NCBI RefSeq assembly: GCF_017354945.1
Contig: NZ_CP071503.1
Span: 2,232,001 to 2,296,000, forward strand
Reading direction: 5' to 3'
Length of the DNA: 64,000 nt
From: Shewanella avicenniae
Lineage (GTDB): Bacteria; Pseudomonadota; Gammaproteobacteria; Enterobacterales; Shewanellaceae
Made by a program: the position numbers and the translations under genes
Notes under the pieces: model-generated
Told to the model about the DNA's origin: nothing
The model's input: the letters and a program-made list of their open reading frames with translations, nothing else
Database searches by the model: none
Shown here: piece by piece, positions 35,563-44,305 of the stretch
Layout: every line of letters begins with the position of its first letter
Position numbering within the stretch: the stretch's first letter is position 1

Positions 35563-36732
35563 TTAACCACAAATATCGTTTACGGCTGCCTTTAAACGCT
35601 GCAAGCCTTCAACAATTCGGCCGTGATTGGTGGCCAGATTCATGCGTAAAAAACCATCACCGTCAGCGCCGTAAACAGTGCCATCACTGAGCCACAAATG
35701 CTGCTCTTGATAGAGCTTATCTGCCAACACTTTGCTGCTAACTGGCAGAGCTCGGCAATCTAACCACGCTAAGTAAGTGGCTTCGAGCGGTGTCACTTGG
35801 ATCATCGGCAACTCATGGGCGATAAAATCGCGCACCGTGGCAAAGTTCTGCGCCAAATAACTGCGCAACTCATCTAACCAAGGCGCGCCTTGTTCGTAGG
35901 CTGCAATTAATGCCGTGACCGCAAATGGGCTGATTTCACAGACTTCATTAATATTGATCTGTTTATCGATGCGCTTACGAAACTCGGCATCCTCTACCAG
36001 TATGTTCGCCACATGCACGCCAGCTAAGTTGAACGACTTACTGGGCGAACTGCAACTGACCGACTTTTGCAAAAACTCATCACCGAGAGAGGCAAACGGA
36101 ATATGAGTCTGCCCCGGCATCATCAAGTCACAATGAATTTCATCCGACAGCACAGTCACGTTATTGGAAAAGCAGATTTCACCTAATTGACGCAGTTCAT
36201 CTTCACGCCAACTGCGCCCCACCGGATTATGCGGATTGCATAGCAATAGCAGAGTGTTGTTGGGATCGGCGGCCTTTGCGGCAATGTCAGCAAAATCAAA
36301 GCTAAAATGGCCATTGTCGTTCAGTAGCGGGCTGTCGATTTGCTGACATCGTGAGTTACGAATCGATGAAAAGAAGCAGTTGTACGCAGGCATAGGCACA
36401 ATTACACCCTCGCCCGGTTTCACCAAGGCTTGGATAATCGCCGACAACGCTGGCACTACACCGGTGGTAAACAGCACAGATTGGGGGCTAAAGCGAAAGT
36501 TGTGCCGCGTGGCAAACCAATTGGTTACCGCGGTGAAATAGCGCTCAGGCACTTTGGTGTAACCAAAAATGCCATGGTCTACGCGCGCATGTAACGCTTC
36601 GATGATCGCTGGCGCGGTACGAAAATCCATATCCGCGACCCACATAGGCAACATCTGCGCATCGTCGGCACTGTCCCATTTATAGGAGTTGCTGCCGCGG
36701 CGCTCTACCTGTTCATCAAAGTTAAATTGCAT
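35563..36732 (-). CDS. patB: PatB/MalY-type PLP-dependent C-S lyase (cystathionine beta-lyase)
   Basis: The 389-aa fold-type I PLP enzyme of the MalY/PatB group cleaves carbon-sulfur bonds of cystathionine, cysteine or S-conjugates to give pyruvate, ammonia and a thiol. MWVADMDF near residue 30 and FGYTKVP are characteristic. CNPHNPVGR and LSDEIHCDL contact the cofactor, and the Lys in SPSKSFNLAG forms the Schiff base. AAAGGA precedes the ATG. It is last of an SDR - DUF3737 - patB operon. The true substrate could be a Cys conjugate rather than cystathionine. Confidence 0.9.
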   Translation of the reverse strand: MQFNFDEQVERRGSNSYKWDSADDAQMLPMWVADMDFRTAPAIIEALHARVDHGIFGYTKVPERYFTAVTNWFATRHNFRFSPQSVLFTTGVVPALSAIIQALVKPGEGVIVPMPAYNCFFSSIRNSRCQQIDSPLLNDNGHFSFDFADIAAKAADPNNTLLLLCNPHNPVGRSWREDELRQLGEICFSNNVTVLSDEIHCDLMMPGQTHIPFASLGDEFLQKSVSCSSPSKSFNLAGVHVANILVEDAEFRKRIDKQININEVCEISPFAVTALIAAYEQGAPWLDELRSYLAQNFATVRDFIAHELPMIQVTPLEATYLAWLDCRALPVSSKVLADKLYQEQHLWLSDGTVYGADGDGFLRMNLATNHGRIVEGLQRLKAAVNDICG

Positions 36733-36753
36733 AGTTGATCCTTTACCTACTGC

Positions 36754-37593
36754 TTAACCGACGCTAATTTCGCATTCACCGGGATTGATGCAGTGTTCAT
36801 CAATCACAATCTCACCAATCGATTTGGCATGAATACGGCCACCTTGTGGGTTTTTCACGCTGATCACATCACTGATGATGTCAGCATTAACGGTACTGTA
36901 TTCAAAGCTTAAATCTGTGCCTTCCATGATACAGTTTTCCAGCACCAAATCTTTGCAGTAACACAAGGCTTGGGTACCGCGAATGGTGCAATTAACCAAT
37001 CGCAGGTTTTTAGAGTGCCAACCCATAAATTCGCCATCGATGACCGAGTCATACACGGTGACGTTTTCTGAGCCCCAAAACGCATCTTTTGAATCCAAGT
37101 GCGAATTGCGGATCACCACGTTTTTTGAATCTTGAAAGCTGTAGTTACCTTGCAGATTAAGGTTTTCTACCACCACATCACGGGCATTCATAAAGAAGTA
37201 GTCGCCTTTTTTAGCTTCTACATTTCGCAGCTCGATGGTACGGCAGTTCCAACCGGTTTCTTGGGCATCACTGAACTTAACGTTTTCCACATAAATGTTG
37301 TCGCATTCTCGAAACATTTTTGGTGCATCAACCTGCGTATTCAATACTTTAACGTTTTTTGTATACCAGAGAGCCGTGCGTCCATAGGGAGTAAATAAGC
37401 AGTCATCCACGACCACATTTTCATTATGCCAAAAGACATATTTGCTCAAAAACTCACATTGAAACGCTTCAACATTTTGTGAGTGTTTGACCGCAGATTC
37501 GCCGGGGTAAAACTTCACATGTTCAAAACGGGTATCGTGGGCAGCAAAACAAGGACGTTCGCCATCGAAAAAAGTATCTTTAATTACGTTCAT
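36754..37593 (-). CDS. DUF3737 right-handed beta-helix protein
   Basis: The 279-aa protein of the DUF3737 family is built of short repeats of about 20 residues (for example NVEAFQCEFLS, NVVVDDCLFTP, NIYVENVKFSD, NVVIRNSHLDS). The repeats suggest a pentapeptide- or beta-helix-like solenoid. No signal peptide or catalytic motif is evident. The family often occurs beside PatB/MalY, as here, 21 bp upstream of patB. The function is unknown. Confidence 0.85.
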   Translation of the reverse strand: MNVIKDTFFDGERPCFAAHDTRFEHVKFYPGESAVKHSQNVEAFQCEFLSKYVFWHNENVVVDDCLFTPYGRTALWYTKNVKVLNTQVDAPKMFRECDNIYVENVKFSDAQETGWNCRTIELRNVEAKKGDYFFMNARDVVVENLNLQGNYSFQDSKNVVIRNSHLDSKDAFWGSENVTVYDSVIDGEFMGWHSKNLRLVNCTIRGTQALCYCKDLVLENCIMEGTDLSFEYSTVNADIISDVISVKNPQGGRIHAKSIGEIVIDEHCINPGECEISVG

Positions 37594-37715
37594 AATCCAA
37601 CAACAGGTTGCTACTGAGATAAGGCATGGCTTGGTTCATCGAGCGCAGCTTACAATTCAGTGGTAAGTGATTAACTTGCGACCCGAAGGCCGCAAGCGAT
37701 ATACATTATTGTGGG

Positions 37716-38489
37716 TTACAGGAAGGCCCCGTTATCCACTTGAATGACTTGTCCAGTGACGGCTTTACCCATATCACTGGCCAAGAACAGCGCCGCATTC
37801 GCTTGATCGATTGGATCGGTCATTGGCACTGTGGTGTTGACATATTTATCTGAGAATTCAAGCATTACCGCACCGCCTTCTTGCTCACCTGCAGCCCAAG
37901 CTGCCGCAGCTTCGGTATCGGTTACCCCTGGCGCAATGGCATTACAGCGGATTTTGGTACCTGACAAACGAATTGCGATGTTTTTGGTCATGGTGTTTAC
38001 CGCACCTTTGGTAGAGGTGTATGCCACCCCACAGATTGGCAGAGTGCCGTTGACCGATGACACGTTGATAATGCGGCCTTCGTTACGCGGTAAGAAGTGG
38101 TTTACCGCTTCACGGCAGTAACGGAATACGCCAGCAAGGTTCAGTTCCACGATTTTTGCAAAGTGTTCGTCAGTGGCTTCTTCAATGGCGACCATGTCAC
38201 CAGAGCCAGCGTTATTGACCATAATGTCCACTTGGCCGAATGCTTCAATTGCTTGGGCAAACACTTTGGCCGGAGCTTTGGGATCACTTGAATCAGCTAC
38301 CACTGCCAAGGCTTTACCCCCTTGTGCAACCGCGTTAACTTCATCCGTAGCTTTGTTCAAATTGGCTTCGTTACGCGCAGTAAGCACTACGTTGGCGCCT
38401 TCTTCGGCAAATAATTTGGCAATTGCATAGCCGATACCTTTACTGGCACCGGTCACAATGGCAGTTTTTCCTTCTAACAGCTTATTCAT
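37716..38489 (-). CDS. Short-chain dehydrogenase/reductase (classical)
   Basis: The 257-aa SDR has the cofactor loop TGASKGIG (about residues 13-20), NNAG, INVSSVNG and the catalytic YTSTK; the C-terminal VIQVDNGAFL is typical of glucose-1-dehydrogenase or FabG-like members. The frame extends to 38609, but GGAGG lies 6 nt before ATG 38489, which I chose. It is first in the operon with DUF3737 and patB, and divergent from a LysR gene that probably controls it. The substrate is unknown. Confidence 0.9.
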   Translation of the reverse strand: MNKLLEGKTAIVTGASKGIGYAIAKLFAEEGANVVLTARNEANLNKATDEVNAVAQGGKALAVVADSSDPKAPAKVFAQAIEAFGQVDIMVNNAGSGDMVAIEEATDEHFAKIVELNLAGVFRYCREAVNHFLPRNEGRIINVSSVNGTLPICGVAYTSTKGAVNTMTKNIAIRLSGTKIRCNAIAPGVTDTEAAAAWAAGEQEGGAVMLEFSDKYVNTTVPMTDPIDQANAALFLASDMGKAVTGQVIQVDNGAFL

Positions 38490-38859
38490 AACAGCCTCCA
38501 AAAATAGATTTTGATTGTTAGGCCTTATCCGTTGATTCGAAACGAATAACGTCTTGCTGAGAATCGAGGAATCGACACAGCCGCAGTAGCGCAGCGAGTG
38601 CGGAGTCAACTTAAAAACGCACTCCGGCGCTGCCTGAGATTAGATGCATCGATTGACGGCTGACACTTTCGCGCATCTTAAGCAATGAATAAATCGCAAT
38701 TTTCTTCTTACAGTTATGAGAAATTTTGATTAATACTAATAACCTTATGATTTGTATGTTAATAGCTGGTTTAGATATCGCTGGCAAAAGCAACCGCCGC
38801 GTGCGATTTAACAGTGAGTTTGATAAAATGCGCAGAATTGTTGAGGGAGTTTCATAATT
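38490..38859. other. Divergent promoter region (SDR operon / LysR)
   Basis: This 370-bp spacer has no supported gene. The AT-rich segment at 38690-38770 is the likely site of promoters and LysR binding. I could not pick a single convincing T-N11-A dyad. Confidence 0.45.
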
Positions 38860-39747
38860 ATGGCCAGAGAAAACTACAACGAACTGATTGCTTTTATTGC
38901 CGTTGCCAGAGAATGTAGCTTCACCAAAGCCGCAGCCCATTTGGGGATCACCCAGTCGGCACTGAGCCACACAGTGAAAGCGTTAGAGAAGCGTTTAGGG
39001 ATTCGGCTACTCACCCGCACCACCCGCAACGTGTCACTCACCGAAGCCGGCGAACGGCTGTTAACCCGCATTTCGCCAAAGTTTGAAGAGATTGATACCG
39101 AGATTTCGCTGCTCAGTGAACTGCGCGATAAACCGGCAGGCACTATTCGTATTTCGTCGAGTGATCATGCGATTGATACCCTGCTGTGGCCGAAACTCGC
39201 CCATGTATTGCCGCAATATCCCGACATCAAATTGGAGTTATGCGTTGATTATGGTTTTACCGATATCGTTGAGCGCCGCTTTGATGCGGGGGTGCGGTTT
39301 GGTGAGGCGATCTCCAATGACATGATTGCAATTCGCATTGGGCCAGATCTCAGCATGGCGGCGGTGGCGACGCCTGAGTATTTCAGTCAGCACCCCAAGC
39401 CGGTCGTGCCACACGATCTGCTACAGCACAACTGCATCAACCTACGCTTGCCCACCTATGGCGGCTTGTATGCGTGGGAATTTGAAAAGGACGAGCGCCA
39501 GATTAACGTTAACGTTGAAGGCCAACTCATCTTCAACAGCGTGCAGCAGATTCTGCAGGCGTGTTTGGCCGGTCATGGCGTGGCCTTTTTACCAGAAGAC
39601 ATTTTTGCAGCGTACGTTGCTGACGGCCGTTTGGTACGGGTGCTGCAAGATTGGTGTCCACAGTTCTCGGGCTATCACCTCTACTTTCCTAACCGAATGC
39701 GCTCATCGTCGGCATTTGATGTGATTGTGAACGCATTGCGCGCCTAA
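38860..39747 (+). CDS. LysR-family transcriptional regulator
   Basis: The 295-aa protein has the N-terminal helix-turn-helix CSFTKAAAHLGITQSALSHTVKALE (about residues 20-44), TRTTRNVSLTEAG, and a LysR substrate-binding domain from about residue 88 (IRISSSDHAIDTLLW). By its position, divergent from the SDR - DUF3737 - patB operon, it is the likely activator of that operon. The effector is unknown. Confidence 0.9.
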   Translation: MARENYNELIAFIAVARECSFTKAAAHLGITQSALSHTVKALEKRLGIRLLTRTTRNVSLTEAGERLLTRISPKFEEIDTEISLLSELRDKPAGTIRISSSDHAIDTLLWPKLAHVLPQYPDIKLELCVDYGFTDIVERRFDAGVRFGEAISNDMIAIRIGPDLSMAAVATPEYFSQHPKPVVPHDLLQHNCINLRLPTYGGLYAWEFEKDERQINVNVEGQLIFNSVQQILQACLAGHGVAFLPEDIFAAYVADGRLVRVLQDWCPQFSGYHLYFPNRMRSSSAFDVIVNALRA

Positions 39748-39795
39748 TTTCGCGCCCAACCCAAACTTTTAGCCAGAGACTTGGCTTAAAAAACA

Positions 39796-39827
39796 AAAAT
39801 GCTGACCTCAATGAGTGTCAGCATTTT
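39796..39827. terminator. Bidirectional terminator between lysR and lacI
   Basis: AAAATGCTGAC and GTCAGCATTTT form an 11-bp stem between the convergent LysR and LacI genes. Confidence 0.85.
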
Positions 39828-39859
39828 CGGTTAATGCACTCTTTTTATTAGCGAGCCGC

Positions 39860-40888
39860 TTATTCAGGCTTAGCGCTCGATTCGCGTTTAATCAGGTACG
39901 GCGTAATTACCGTTTCGAGTGGATGATTAAAGAATTCCGGTTGGCAGCGATGCAGCAATTTTTTGGTCGCCAAAATCGCCAGTTCTTCTACCGGACGCTT
40001 CATAGTGGTGAGTGACGGGATCACCCGCGAAGCAAATAAGTTATCGTCGAAACCAACTACCGACAGCTGTTCAGGGACGTTAATCCCTTTGGTATGCGCC
40101 ACCCGCACTACCCCGGCCGCAGTCTCATCGTTATTGGCAAAAATAGCGCTGGGACGCGGCTCAAGCGCCAACAGTTGCTCGGCACATTTCAAACCACTTT
40201 CGTAGGTATTTTTACCTTCGACAATATACTGTTCCGCGATTGGCTTACCGGCATTTTTAGCGGCAGTGACAATACCAACCATCCGCTCCTGAGAGGAGTA
40301 ATAGCTTAATGGCCCGGTGATCATGCCAATACGTTCATGGCCGAGATCCAACAGATGCTGCACAATTTCGTCCATCGCCTCGCGTTCATTGGAAATCACA
40401 ATGTTTTCATGGTCATCTAAATCCGCTGACGCAATACGCACATAGGGGTGTTCCGCATCCGCCAGCGCTTTGGCAAGCTGTTTACTCTCAGAAACTGGCG
40501 GCAGAATCAGTACTCCATCCACATTGGATCGGGCAATAAACTTCAGGCAATTATCCACAAAGTCGGCTTCGCGCCATTTGCAGGGGTGAACCACCAATTC
40601 GTACCCCAGCTCAGTGCACACAGACAACACCCCGCGTTGCACTTGGTCGATATAGAGCGCATCGGGGTTATCGTAAATTAACCCCAGCAGGTAGGATCGT
40701 CGTGACGCTAGACCGCGGGCTTGTTTATCGGGTTGGAAATTAAGCTCGGCAATCACTTGTTCAATGCGTTTACGGGTTTCCTCACCCACGAGCGGCGAGC
40801 GATTGATCACCCGAGACACGGTGCGCTTTGACACCCCAGTAATGCGGGCAACATCGTTAATGGTGACTTTTTTATTATCTGTGGCCAT
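39860..40888 (-). CDS. LacI-family regulator, probably of hexuronate catabolism
   Basis: The 342-aa protein has the LacI helix-turn-helix at the very N-terminus (VTINDVARITGVSKRTVSRVI), the hinge helix region FQPDKQARGLA and a periplasmic-binding-protein-like effector domain (YLLGLIYDNPDALY ... VVGFDDNLFASRVIP). It lies beside exuT and the uxa/kdg genes. The palindromes before uxaB and uxaC have a central CpG (CC|GG) of the kind LacI proteins use. I infer that it represses these genes until a pathway intermediate binds. In E. coli this role belongs to GntR-type ExuR/UxuR, so the regulator family differs. Confidence 0.85.
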   Translation of the reverse strand: MATDNKKVTINDVARITGVSKRTVSRVINRSPLVGEETRKRIEQVIAELNFQPDKQARGLASRRSYLLGLIYDNPDALYIDQVQRGVLSVCTELGYELVVHPCKWREADFVDNCLKFIARSNVDGVLILPPVSESKQLAKALADAEHPYVRIASADLDDHENIVISNEREAMDEIVQHLLDLGHERIGMITGPLSYYSSQERMVGIVTAAKNAGKPIAEQYIVEGKNTYESGLKCAEQLLALEPRPSAIFANNDETAAGVVRVAHTKGINVPEQLSVVGFDDNLFASRVIPSLTTMKRPVEELAILATKKLLHRCQPEFFNHPLETVITPYLIKRESSAKPE

Positions 40889-41023
40889 TGGTTTGCTCGG
40901 AATGCGTTAATGCCGACAATATACCACAATCGGACTGGGCGTCTTTACCGCCATTTTGAATGGAATGGGCAAGTTTGCCCATTCCATTCACATTATTGAA
41001 CTAAATGTGTTAATCCTGCTAAC

Positions 41024-42346
41024 TCAGCGAATTGGATTTAGATTTTCATCCAGCGGTGTCATTTTCGGCATCAACAGATGCACGATGCCCAGCAGAATCA
41101 AATAGCACGATCCGGCAATCAAAAAGGCGTAAAAATAACCGGAGTTTCCTGCTTCATCCAACACTGTCCCCAGTGTTTTATCCGCAACAATACCAATCAG
41201 TGCGCCCATCATACCGCCCAAGCCGACCACCGAAGCCGTCGCCTTCTTCGGCATCACGTCCGACACCAAGGTATAAAGGTTAGCGGACCATGCTTGGTGA
41301 CCCGCGGCCCCCATCGCAATCAGGCAAACCGCGATCCATTTGTTATCTGTCATCGCCACAAAACAGGTCGGCAGGATAAACAAGGCGCAGAACAGCAGGG
41401 TCATCTTGCGCGCTTTATTGGTGCTCCAACCACGATTCATAAAGAACCCCGACAGATAACCACCAAAAATGCTGCCCACATCGGCAAAGGCATAGATGAT
41501 AAAGAAGGGAATCGCGATGTTTTTGATATCGACCGCAAAGGTATCGGCCAAGAATTTCGCGCCCCAGAACAGATAGAACCACCACACTGCATCGGTCAAA
41601 CGCGGGATAGCACAAGCCCAAGCCTCACGGGTTCGAACCACTTTTCGCCAAGGCAACTTTTCATCGGATTCCGCAGCGCAGCCTTCGCAATCGCTTTGAA
41701 TATACGCTAATTCTTCCGGGGTCACTTTTGGGTGATGTTCCGGCTTTCGGTAAACCCGCAACCAGAGGAACACCCAGATGCTACTCAAAGCACCGGTGAT
41801 CAGGAACGGAATTTGCCAGTTATCACCATCGACCGACACAATGGCGCCAACCACGAAGGGGGCTGCGATTGCGCCGAAGCTTGACGCGGCATTAAAAATA
41901 CCGGTGGAAAATGCTCGGTCTTTTTTCGGAAACCACTCACCAACGGTTTTAATGGCAGCAGGAAAGTTACCCGATTCACCGAAGCCCAAACCGAAGCGCG
42001 CCAAAACAAAACCGATGACACTGAACGCTGGCGTAACGGCGGCATGCAACATGCCGAACACGCTCCAGATCCCAATCGATAGCGTATAGCCTTTGCGGCA
42101 ACCCAATTTATCGATAATGCTGCCCATGGTGACCATACCGATGGCATAGGCCACTTTAAAGGCGATCATAATGTTGGCGTAATCGCTGTTATCCCAATGG
42201 AATAAACGTTCTAAGGTAGGTGCCATCACACCAATAATACTTCGGTCGAAGTAGTTGATAGTGGTGGCAAACATAAGCATTGCTAGAATACGAAATCGAT
42301 AATTCCCTATCGCATTTTTACTTGTTATATGAATTGCTGTTGTCAT
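41024..42346 (-). CDS. exuT: Hexuronate transporter, MFS (ExuT-like)
   Basis: The 440-aa MFS permease of the anion:cation symporter family has about 12 membrane segments. Typical elements are INYFDRSIIGVMAP in segment 1 and FGLGFGESGNFPAAIKTVGEWFP in segments 4-5, as in ExuT and GudP. It should bring galacturonate and/or glucuronate into the cell. In-frame codons extend upstream to 42397; I chose MTTAIHITS at 42346, preceded by GGTGAG. The location next to uxaB, uxaA and uxaC supports the substrate. Confidence 0.87.
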   Translation of the reverse strand: MTTAIHITSKNAIGNYRFRILAMLMFATTINYFDRSIIGVMAPTLERLFHWDNSDYANIMIAFKVAYAIGMVTMGSIIDKLGCRKGYTLSIGIWSVFGMLHAAVTPAFSVIGFVLARFGLGFGESGNFPAAIKTVGEWFPKKDRAFSTGIFNAASSFGAIAAPFVVGAIVSVDGDNWQIPFLITGALSSIWVFLWLRVYRKPEHHPKVTPEELAYIQSDCEGCAAESDEKLPWRKVVRTREAWACAIPRLTDAVWWFYLFWGAKFLADTFAVDIKNIAIPFFIIYAFADVGSIFGGYLSGFFMNRGWSTNKARKMTLLFCALFILPTCFVAMTDNKWIAVCLIAMGAAGHQAWSANLYTLVSDVMPKKATASVVGLGGMMGALIGIVADKTLGTVLDEAGNSGYFYAFLIAGSCYLILLGIVHLLMPKMTPLDENLNPIR

Positions 42347-42734
42347 TCTTCTCACCATTTTTATGTTGTGTATCGACATCCCCAGAGATAGCACCACCTA
42401 ACATGGTGTTGCGGTCGATAAAGACTTAGCTTTTCATGCATTAATTAAATAAGCCGTTACTGATGTGTTTCGCGTCGTCAAATTAACGCGCATCGATAAA
42501 TAACCTATTTGTGCAAATGATTTTACTGAACCCCCACAGCTCAGTTGTTAACAATCTCAATTCCGATTGATTTTATAGCTAACCATGATTTTCATCGTTT
42601 GGCATTAACTCATTAATTTTGCTAATAAAAAATGCCAAATACATCATACAAATAAAGAATTAACTATAAAATACAGTGAGTTAATAAATTCACTAACGCA
42701 ACCATTGAAACTTTTGATTGTGTATTGTTATCTT

Positions 42735-42750
42735 TTGCTACCGGTGGCAA
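42735..42750. promoter_or_regulatory. Candidate LacI-type operator O1 upstream of uxaB
   Basis: TTGCTACC|GGTGGCAA is a 16-bp palindrome with one mismatch pair and a central CpG. It is nearly the same as the site upstream of uxaC. Confidence 0.75.
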
Positions 42751-42773
42751 TATGTCAATCAAACTAAAGTACA

Positions 42774-42781
42774 GGTAGCAA
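42774..42781. promoter_or_regulatory. Operator half-site O2
   Basis: GGTAGCAA matches the right half of O1 and of the uxaC operator. Its centre is 31 bp from O1 and 30 bp from O3. Confidence 0.45.
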
Positions 42782-42795
42782 AATTTGCACTTGAA

Positions 42796-42811
42796 ATGCT
42801 ACCGGCGACAC
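42796..42811. promoter_or_regulatory. Candidate LacI-type operator O3, next to the uxaB start
   Basis: ATGCTACC|GGCGACAC has a full left half and a degenerate right half. It ends 25 bp before the uxaB ATG, where binding would block initiation or elongation. Confidence 0.6.
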
Positions 42812-42836
42812 AAATTTGACTATTTTGGGGCAGTCT

Positions 42837-44291
42837 ATGAAGCAATTAAATCGCACGAATTTTCAGTATCCCAATTACCCGAGCAAAATAATGCAATTCG
42901 GTGAGGGCAATTTCCTTCGCGCTTTTTTTGATTGGCAAATCGATTTATTAAATCAGCAGTGTGATCTTGGTGCAGGTGTATCGATTATTCGCCCAATTGA
43001 TTATGACGCCCTGCCCCTGCTGAATACTCAAGATGGTTTATATACCAGCATTGTGCGCGGCATTGATGAAGCGGGCCAAGCCGTTCAACAAACCCGTGTG
43101 ATCAGTTGCGTTAATGAAGAAATCCCAGTCTATCAGCAATTTGAACGCTATTTGGCGCTCGCGGAAGACCCCAATATTGAACTGGTGGTATCAAATACTA
43201 CCGAAGCTGGCATTGAGTTTATTGGCGAAGATAAGCTGGACGACAAACCCGCCAAAGCCTTTCCGGCAAAACTGACCCAATGGCTGTACCATCGCTATCA
43301 ACACTTTGCTGGCGCAGCGGATGCCGGGGTGATTCTGCTACCTTGCGAACTGATTGATTACAACGGCGAAAAACTGAAAGAGATTGTGCTCAAGTACTGC
43401 GATTTATGGCAATTAGAAGCGGGCTTTGTGGAATGGTTAAACAGCGCCAATGAGTTCTGCTCTACCCTTGTGGATCGAATTGTGACCGGCTTTCCGCGCG
43501 ACGAACATGCCGCACTACAATCAGAGTTTGGCTATGCCGACAACTTTATGGTCACCAGCGAATACTTCCATCTGTTTGTGATTCAAGGTTCTGATCGCAT
43601 TAAGCAATTTCTGAAACTGGCGCAAAGCGATCTCAACATTATCGTAGTGGATGACATCGCCCCGTACAAACAACGCAAAGTGGCCATTTTGAATGGTGCT
43701 CATACTGCGATGGTGCCACTGGCATATCTTGCTGGATTAGAGGCAGTCAAAGAAACCGTTGAAGATCCGCTGTTTAGCCGTTACGTACGCCAGTTCATTT
43801 TTGATGAAGTCATTCCAACACTGAACTTTGCCGAAGATGAGATCAGTGAATTCGCTGAAGCAGTGATTACCCGTTTCCAAAACCCCTATATCCATCATCT
43901 GTTGATCTCAATTTCGCTCAACAGCATGACCAAATACACCACGCGCATTTTACCGCAGCTACTTGCTTATCAAGCGAAAACTGGCGAGCTGCCTAAGTTG
44001 ATGATCGCTGCATTAGCTGGGCAAATTTTGTTTTATCGCGGCTTACGTGATGGCCAGCAGATCCCGTTAAAAGATGACGAATTCTGGCTAACAAAATTCG
44101 CTAGCTTGTGGGCGCAATATCAACAAGATAACTTGCCACTGCGCGCCTTGGTACACAGCGTGTTGGCGGAAAGCGATCATTGGGGCCAAGACCTTAACCA
44201 AGTAGCCTGTATGACTGACGCGGTAACTGCAAACCTTGAACAAATGCTGCAGCAAGGTGTGCGGGCCACATTAGCGCCGCTACTGGCTTAG
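42837..44291 (+). CDS. uxaB: Tagaturonate reductase (altronate oxidoreductase)
   Basis: The 484-aa NAD-dependent polyol/mannitol-dehydrogenase-family enzyme converts tagaturonate to altronate in galacturonate degradation. IMQFGEGNFLRAFFDW at the N-terminus is the family's nucleotide-binding signature, NTTEAGIEF and the Lys-containing YKQRKVAILNGAHT carry the active-site region. The frame begins at 42816, but GGGGC precedes ATG 42837 at a proper distance. It is first of uxaB-uxaA-kdgK, with 14 bp to uxaA. Confidence 0.95.
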   Translation: MKQLNRTNFQYPNYPSKIMQFGEGNFLRAFFDWQIDLLNQQCDLGAGVSIIRPIDYDALPLLNTQDGLYTSIVRGIDEAGQAVQQTRVISCVNEEIPVYQQFERYLALAEDPNIELVVSNTTEAGIEFIGEDKLDDKPAKAFPAKLTQWLYHRYQHFAGAADAGVILLPCELIDYNGEKLKEIVLKYCDLWQLEAGFVEWLNSANEFCSTLVDRIVTGFPRDEHAALQSEFGYADNFMVTSEYFHLFVIQGSDRIKQFLKLAQSDLNIIVVDDIAPYKQRKVAILNGAHTAMVPLAYLAGLEAVKETVEDPLFSRYVRQFIFDEVIPTLNFAEDEISEFAEAVITRFQNPYIHHLLISISLNSMTKYTTRILPQLLAYQAKTGELPKLMIAALAGQILFYRGLRDGQQIPLKDDEFWLTKFASLWAQYQQDNLPLRALVHSVLAESDHWGQDLNQVACMTDAVTANLEQMLQQGVRATLAPLLA

Positions 44292-44305
44292 GTTAGGAGC
44301 GAACC

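Larger units (their letters stand above)
42347..42836. other. Divergent control region of exuT and uxaB
   Basis: This 490-bp AT-rich spacer has no supported gene. The part nearest uxaB carries one perfect-looking LacI-type operator and two partial ones, listed separately. Confidence 0.6.

Noticed and set aside
38611..38970. 119-codon minus-strand frame in the SDR/LysR spacer
   Set aside because: It overlaps the LysR start on the opposite strand and has no coding character.
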